From Pseudomonadota bacterium (GTDB lineage: Bacteria > Pseudomonadota > Gammaproteobacteria > Arenicellales > UBA868): a stretch of 10,124 bases of DNA. The stretch covers positions 1-10,124 of the forward strand of contig JABJIU010000032.1 in assembly GCA_018661145.1 (NCBI GenBank), written 5' to 3'. A program made the position numbers and the translations under genes. Shown one piece after another: positions 7,260-10,124 of the stretch; within the stretch, counting starts at the first letter, position 1; each line of letters begins with the position of its first letter. The notes under the pieces were generated by a model. It made no database searches, was not told where the DNA came from, and worked only from the letters and a program-made list of their open reading frames with translations.

Positions 7260-8216
7260 TCAATCCACCTGGTCGAGAAAGCGTTTTGCATCGAGGGCTG
7301 CCATGCACCCGGTAGCGGCAGAGGTAACGGCCTGCCGGTAGACATGATCCATTACGTCACCTGCAGCAAATACACCAGGAATGCTGGTGGTCGTCGCTTC
7401 TCCATCGATTCCAGATTTAACTCGGATATAGCCGCCGTTGATCTCCAACTGGTCAGAAAAGAGTTCAGTGTTGGGTGTATGTCCAATAGCAATGAATACG
7501 CCATGAACGTCGAGTGTGCTCTGATCTTTTGTCAGAATGTCTTGAAGTTGAATGCCCGTGACACCACTGTCGTCACCCAGAACCTTACTAAGGGTGTGAT
7601 TCCAGGCAATTCTGATGTTACCGCCATCGCCGGTGCGTGCGAGTAGCTGGTCCTGAAGGATTGCCTCGGCGCGCAAACTGTCTCGGCGATGGACCAGGGT
7701 GACCGTTGAGCAGATGTCCGAAAGGTATAGCGCCTCCTCGACCGCGGTATTCCCACCCCCAATAACTGCGACCGGTTTGCCCCGATAGAAGAACCCATCG
7801 CAGGTGGCGCAGGCTGAAACGCCTTTACCTTTGTAGGCATCCTCCGAATCCAGACCAAGGTATTGTGCGGACGCACCGGTGGCAATGATCAGGGCATCAC
7901 AGGTATAGGTACCTGCATCCCCCTGAAGTGTGAACGGGCGCTGATCTAGCTTTGCTGTATGGATCTGATCAAACAGCACCTTTGTACCGAAGCGCTCAGC
8001 ATGGGTGAGCATTCGCGCCATCAGGTCAGGACCCATCAACCCATGCGCGTCCCCCGGCCAGTTGTCTACATCGGTGGTGGTCATCAACTGACCGCCTTGG
8101 GCAATTCCGGTGACCAGCACCGGCGAAAGATTCGCCCGCGCCGCATAGACCGCAGCCGTATAACCGGCCGGTCCAGATCCGAGAATCAGTAGGCGACAGT
8201 GCTGCTGGGAATCCAT
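7260..8216 (-). CDS. trxB: Thioredoxin-disulfide reductase TrxB
   Basis: NADPH-dependent flavoenzyme that reduces thioredoxin in the cytoplasm; 318 residues, the normal low-molecular-weight bacterial type. The FAD-binding motif is GSGPAG (13-18). The redox-active disulfide CATC has Cys136 and Cys139. The NADPH-binding stretch is GGGNTAVEEA (153-162) followed by HRR (176-178), which favours NADPH over NADH. The second FAD motif is GVFAAGDV (281-288). All expected residues are present. The start is ATG 8216, with AAGGAG 6 nt upstream; an in-frame ATG at 8255 would add 13 residues unlike the family and would place the Shine-Dalgarno inside the gene. It is followed after 8 nt by smr and faces away from ftsK. 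Confidence 0.97.
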   Translation of the reverse strand: MDSQQHCRLLILGSGPAGYTAAVYAARANLSPVLVTGIAQGGQLMTTTDVDNWPGDAHGLMGPDLMARMLTHAERFGTKVLFDQIHTAKLDQRPFTLQGDAGTYTCDALIIATGASAQYLGLDSEDAYKGKGVSACATCDGFFYRGKPVAVIGGGNTAVEEALYLSDICSTVTLVHRRDSLRAEAILQDQLLARTGDGGNIRIAWNHTLSKVLGDDSGVTGIQLQDILTKDQSTLDVHGVFIAIGHTPNTELFSDQLEINGGYIRVKSGIDGEATTTSIPGVFAAGDVMDHVYRQAVTSAATGCMAALDAKRFLDQVD

Positions 8217-8222
8217 TTCGTG

Positions 8223-8228
8223 CTCCTT
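8223..8228 (-). promoter_or_regulatory. Ribosome binding site of trxB
   Basis: On the minus strand this reads AAGGAG, 6 nt before ATG 8216. It is the strongest Shine-Dalgarno in the window and decides the trxB start. Confidence 0.88.
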
Positions 8229-8251
8229 AAGTAATTTCGGACCGTATTTTC

Positions 8252-8275
8252 TCAAGAAAGGGGTTGGGAATCCAT
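8252..8275 (-). other. Possible 7-codon mini-ORF in the trxB leader
   Basis: ATG at 8275 opens a frame encoding MDSQPLS and stops with TGA at 8254-8252. Its first four residues equal those of TrxB (MDSQ) because of the 11-bp repeat. No Shine-Dalgarno precedes it, so translation would need a near-leaderless transcript. It is a real open frame in the sequence; function is unproven. Confidence 0.25.
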
Positions 8276-8290
8276 AAAACCGGGTTGAGG

Positions 8291-8296
8291 ATTCTA
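8291..8296 (-). promoter_or_regulatory. Possible -10 element of trxB
   Basis: The minus strand reads TAGAAT, five of six matches to TATAAT, which would put the transcript start near 8284 and give a leader of about 67 nt. No convincing -35 hexamer is found 16-18 bp upstream, so this is tentative. Confidence 0.25.
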
Positions 8297-8300
8297 GTGC

Positions 8301-8329
8301 TTAGGAATAACGTCAGGATTCGATATAAT
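8301..8329 (+). promoter_or_regulatory. Probable sigma-70 promoter of ftsK
   Basis: A perfect TATAAT -10 box lies at 8324-8329. At the ideal 17-bp spacing the -35 position is TTAGGA (8301-8306), only three of six matches to TTGACA, so the promoter may be activator-assisted or of modest strength. Transcription would start near 8336, giving a leader of about 35 nt to the TTG start of ftsK. Confidence 0.55.
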
Positions 8330-8340
8330 TCGTTCTTTGT

Positions 8341-8356
8341 TTGGCCCAACGGCCAA
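8341..8356 (+). other. Perfect hairpin at the 5' end of the ftsK leader
   Basis: TTGGCC (8341-8346), loop CAAC, GGCCAA (8351-8356) forms a perfect 6-bp stem. From the predicted start near 8336 it would be within the first 21 nt of the transcript. Its last two bases overlap the AAGAGG ribosome site (8355-8360). There is no U-tract, so it is not a terminator; a role in mRNA 5'-end stability or in translation is possible. Confidence 0.45.
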
Positions 8357-8360
8357 GAGG
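8355..8360 (+). promoter_or_regulatory. Ribosome binding site of ftsK
   Basis: AAGAGG lies 10 nt before TTG 8371. An in-frame stop at 8362-8364 means no start further upstream is possible, so this site supports TTG 8371 as the ftsK start. Confidence 0.6.
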
Positions 8361-8370
8361 TTGACTTTCT

Positions 8371-10124
8371 TTGGCTCAGGCAAAAACGAAAAACACCCGA
8401 AACGCTTCTGAGCGTGGTATTCCCCCGAGACTCGTTCGTCTCGGTCGCGAGGTGCTAGTCCTCGCTTTGGTGGGGTTGACAGGGTATCTGCTGATTTGTC
8501 TGGTTTCTTATTCCTCAACTGATCCGGGTTGGACGTCCACGGGCGACGGAGGTCCGATTAGGAATCTCGGGGGACGGTTTGGTGCGTGGTTTGCCGACCT
8601 TTTTCTACATGCGTTTGGGTATTCAGCCTACCTCTTTCCTTTGATTTTTGCGCTCTTGAGCGCCCGGATCCTCAGAAATCGATCTGCACCGTTAAGTCCG
8701 CAAGTGAGAGCCGTTCACGGGGTCGGGCTGGTGCTCACCGTGTTTGCGGCTTGCGGAATCGGATTTCTGCATTTCAGCAACACGGCCTCAGTATCGGGAT
8801 TTTCTGGTGGCGGCTGGCTTGGCTTAGTGGCCGGCGGTTGGTTACTAGACGCTTTTGGATCGGTTGGAGCGACGGTTTTGGTTCTGGTGGCGCTGATCGG
8901 GGGAATTTCATGGACTCTTGATATTTCCTGGTTCACGGTCATGGACCGCATCGGGGAGTTCGCTTGGAGATGGTCTGACCGGGCGAAGATCTGGTTGTCG
9001 GAGTTGGCTGACAAGACGCGAGGGGTGAGATCCAGAAGGCAACGGCAGGAAACGGTTGCCGAGATCAGGCGGGAGCGTGAACACAAGGAGCCCCCCCGGA
9101 TTGAGCCTAAGATCCAGACGGCAAAGGCGGGTGTTCGTGTTCATAAGGAAAAGCAGGCATCGATACCTCTCTTTATCGACGGCAAAGCTCCCCAGGGTGA
9201 TCTGCCAGCGTTGAAGTTGCTCGATCAGCCTGGTGACCAGCCGGGAGGATTCAGCAAGGAAGCCCTCGAGATGATGTCGCGGTTGGTGGAAAAAAAGCTT
9301 CGTGATTTCAATGTAGACGTCACGGTTGTATCTGTCCAACCAGGGCCGGTCATTACTCGGTTTGAGATTGATCCCGCGGCCGGAATCAAAGCGAGCCAGA
9401 TCGTGGGTCTGTCACGGGATTTGGCTCGTGCGTTGTCCGTTGTCAGCGTTCGCGTGGTTGAGAATATTCCCGGAAAAACATACATCGGCCTCGAGATTCC
9501 GAATGAAAGTCGGGAGACTGTGTTCCTGCTCGAGGGACTTGCGTCGCAGGTCTACGAGGCCAGTAAGAGTCCGCTCACCGTTATTCTTGGAAAGGATATT
9601 GCTGGAGAGGCGATGGTGTCTGATCTTTGCAAGATGCCCCATGTGCTGATTGCTGGAACAACGGGCGCCGGAAAATCGGTCTGTGTCAACGCGATCGTGC
9701 TCAGCATTCTCTACAAGTCGACCCCGGAAGATGTGCGGATGATCATGGTGGATCCGAAAATGCTCGAACTCTCTGTCTACGATGGAATTCCACACCTGTT
9801 GACGCCGGTCGTGACGGACATGCAAAAGGCCGCCAACGCTTTACGTTGGTGTATCGTGGAGATGGATCGGCGTTTCCGCCTGATGGCGGCTCTTGGGGTT
9901 CGCAATATCGTCGGGTACAACCGGAAGGTGGAAGCGGCAATCAACAGTGGTAAGCCTCTGGATGATCCACTGTTCGAGCCAGTCCCCGGTGACGATTCGT
10001 CAGCGCCCAAGCTCGGGAAAATTCCCTACGTAGTGGTTATTGTCGACGAATTTGCCGATCTCTTGATGGTCGTTGGTAAGAAAATAGAAGAATTGATTAC
10101 CCGGATTGCTCAGCGCGCACGGGC
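8371..10124 (+). CDS. ftsK: DNA translocase FtsK, 3' partial
   Basis: Septal DNA pump that links cell division to chromosome segregation and dimer resolution. About 584 residues are visible; the C-terminal part, including the DNA-reading gamma domain, lies beyond the window. I start it at TTG 8371 (MAQAKTKNTRNAS), the first possible start after the in-frame stop at 8362, with AAGAGG upstream. The N-terminal membrane domain has hydrophobic segments at about residues 28-48, 71-98, 117-134 and 148-185, with the family's periplasmic DPGWTS motif after the first. A short charged linker follows (about 210-285), so this resembles compact SpoIIIE-length proteins more than the 1329-residue E. coli form. 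The motor domain begins near GPVITRFEI. Walker A is GTTGAGKS (429-436, Lys435), MVDPKMLELSVYDGIPHLL follows, and Walker B is VVVIVDEFADLL with Asp559. No frameshift is seen, although a run of seven C at 9091-9097 crosses the linker. Confidence 0.96.
   Translation, partial: MAQAKTKNTRNASERGIPPRLVRLGREVLVLALVGLTGYLLICLVSYSSTDPGWTSTGDGGPIRNLGGRFGAWFADLFLHAFGYSAYLFPLIFALLSARILRNRSAPLSPQVRAVHGVGLVLTVFAACGIGFLHFSNTASVSGFSGGGWLGLVAGGWLLDAFGSVGATVLVLVALIGGISWTLDISWFTVMDRIGEFAWRWSDRAKIWLSELADKTRGVRSRRQRQETVAEIRREREHKEPPRIEPKIQTAKAGVRVHKEKQASIPLFIDGKAPQGDLPALKLLDQPGDQPGGFSKEALEMMSRLVEKKLRDFNVDVTVVSVQPGPVITRFEIDPAAGIKASQIVGLSRDLARALSVVSVRVVENIPGKTYIGLEIPNESRETVFLLEGLASQVYEASKSPLTVILGKDIAGEAMVSDLCKMPHVLIAGTTGAGKSVCVNAIVLSILYKSTPEDVRMIMVDPKMLELSVYDGIPHLLTPVVTDMQKAANALRWCIVEMDRRFRLMAALGVRNIVGYNRKVEAAINSGKPLDDPLFEPVPGDDSSAPKLGKIPYVVVIVDEFADLLMVVGKKIEELITRIAQRAR

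Larger units (their letters stand above)
8206..8275. repeat. 11-bp direct repeat TGGGAATCCAT spanning the trxB start and its leader
   Basis: TGGGAATCCAT is present at 8206-8216, where CAT is the complement of the trxB start codon, and exactly again at 8265-8275, 59 bp upstream of trxB. On the minus strand both copies read ATGGATTCCCA. Related GGATTC sequences lie at 8289-8294 and 8316-8321. Confidence 0.6.

Noticed and set aside
7383..7390. E. coli Chi sequence GCTGGTGG, with another on the minus strand at 1384-1391
   Set aside because: Both lie in coding sequence, the count is near what chance allows, and Chi specificity outside enteric bacteria is not established here.
7086..7646. Long open frame (186 codons) on the + strand opposite smr and trxB
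   Set aside because: It lies antisense to two well-supported genes, has no recognisable domain and no ribosome site; it is a shadow of their codon use.
8264..8458. Open frame of 64 codons on the + strand across the trxB/ftsK gap
   Set aside because: It covers the ftsK promoter, hairpin and start in another frame, has no ribosome site and no recognisable product.
9091..9097. Run of seven C in the ftsK linker as a programmed frameshift or phase-variation site
   Set aside because: The frame is intact on both sides and the run is short; nothing else suggests slippage.
8908..9339. Open frame of 143 codons on the minus strand inside ftsK, and another at 9412-9825
   Set aside because: Both are antisense to the clear FtsK coding frame and show no motif or signal of their own.

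Overview
The window looks like an ordinary, densely packed chromosomal segment of a gammaproteobacterium, with mid-range GC (about 54% by eye). The strongest clue is a CsiV-family peptidoglycan-binding protein gene directly behind mfd, an arrangement I associate with gammaproteobacteria. The IspD, IspF, TrxB, Mfd and FtsK sequences are all of the proteobacterial type. I see no mobile element, phage gene, CRISPR array, tRNA or rRNA, and nothing that suggests recent transfer. No gene-free stretch exceeds about 155 bp.

Layout from left to right. (1) The window opens inside a FlaA1/CapD-type nucleotide-sugar dehydratase/epimerase gene on the + strand, whose membrane N-terminus lies upstream of base 1. 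(2) It converges, with only 8 bp between stop codons, on a minus-strand pair: mfd (transcription-repair coupling factor) followed by csiV, joined by a 4-bp ATGA stop/start overlap. (3) A 60-bp divergent region separates mfd from a + strand pair, ispD and ispF, which overlap by 13 bp and encode two enzymes of the MEP isoprenoid pathway. (4) ispF runs tail-to-tail into a minus-strand pair, trxB (thioredoxin reductase) followed by an Smr-domain gene, and the ispF and smr coding ends overlap by 23 bp. (5) A 154-bp divergent region separates trxB from ftsK (+ strand), which runs off the right edge of the window.

Functionally the segment is core housekeeping. It covers surface-sugar synthesis (capD-like), repair of transcription-blocking lesions (mfd), cell-wall synthesis support (csiV), isoprenoid precursors (ispD/ispF), thiol redox control (trxB), a nucleic-acid-processing Smr protein, and chromosome segregation at division (ftsK). 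The two divergent intergenic regions carry the only regulatory structure I could find. These are a perfect TATAAT -10 box and a 5' hairpin ahead of ftsK, an 11-bp repeat that copies the trxB start region into its own leader and creates a 7-codon mini-ORF, and an 8-bp direct repeat between mfd and ispD.

No convincing new biological system is present. The findings are small regulatory and organisational observations, scored accordingly.
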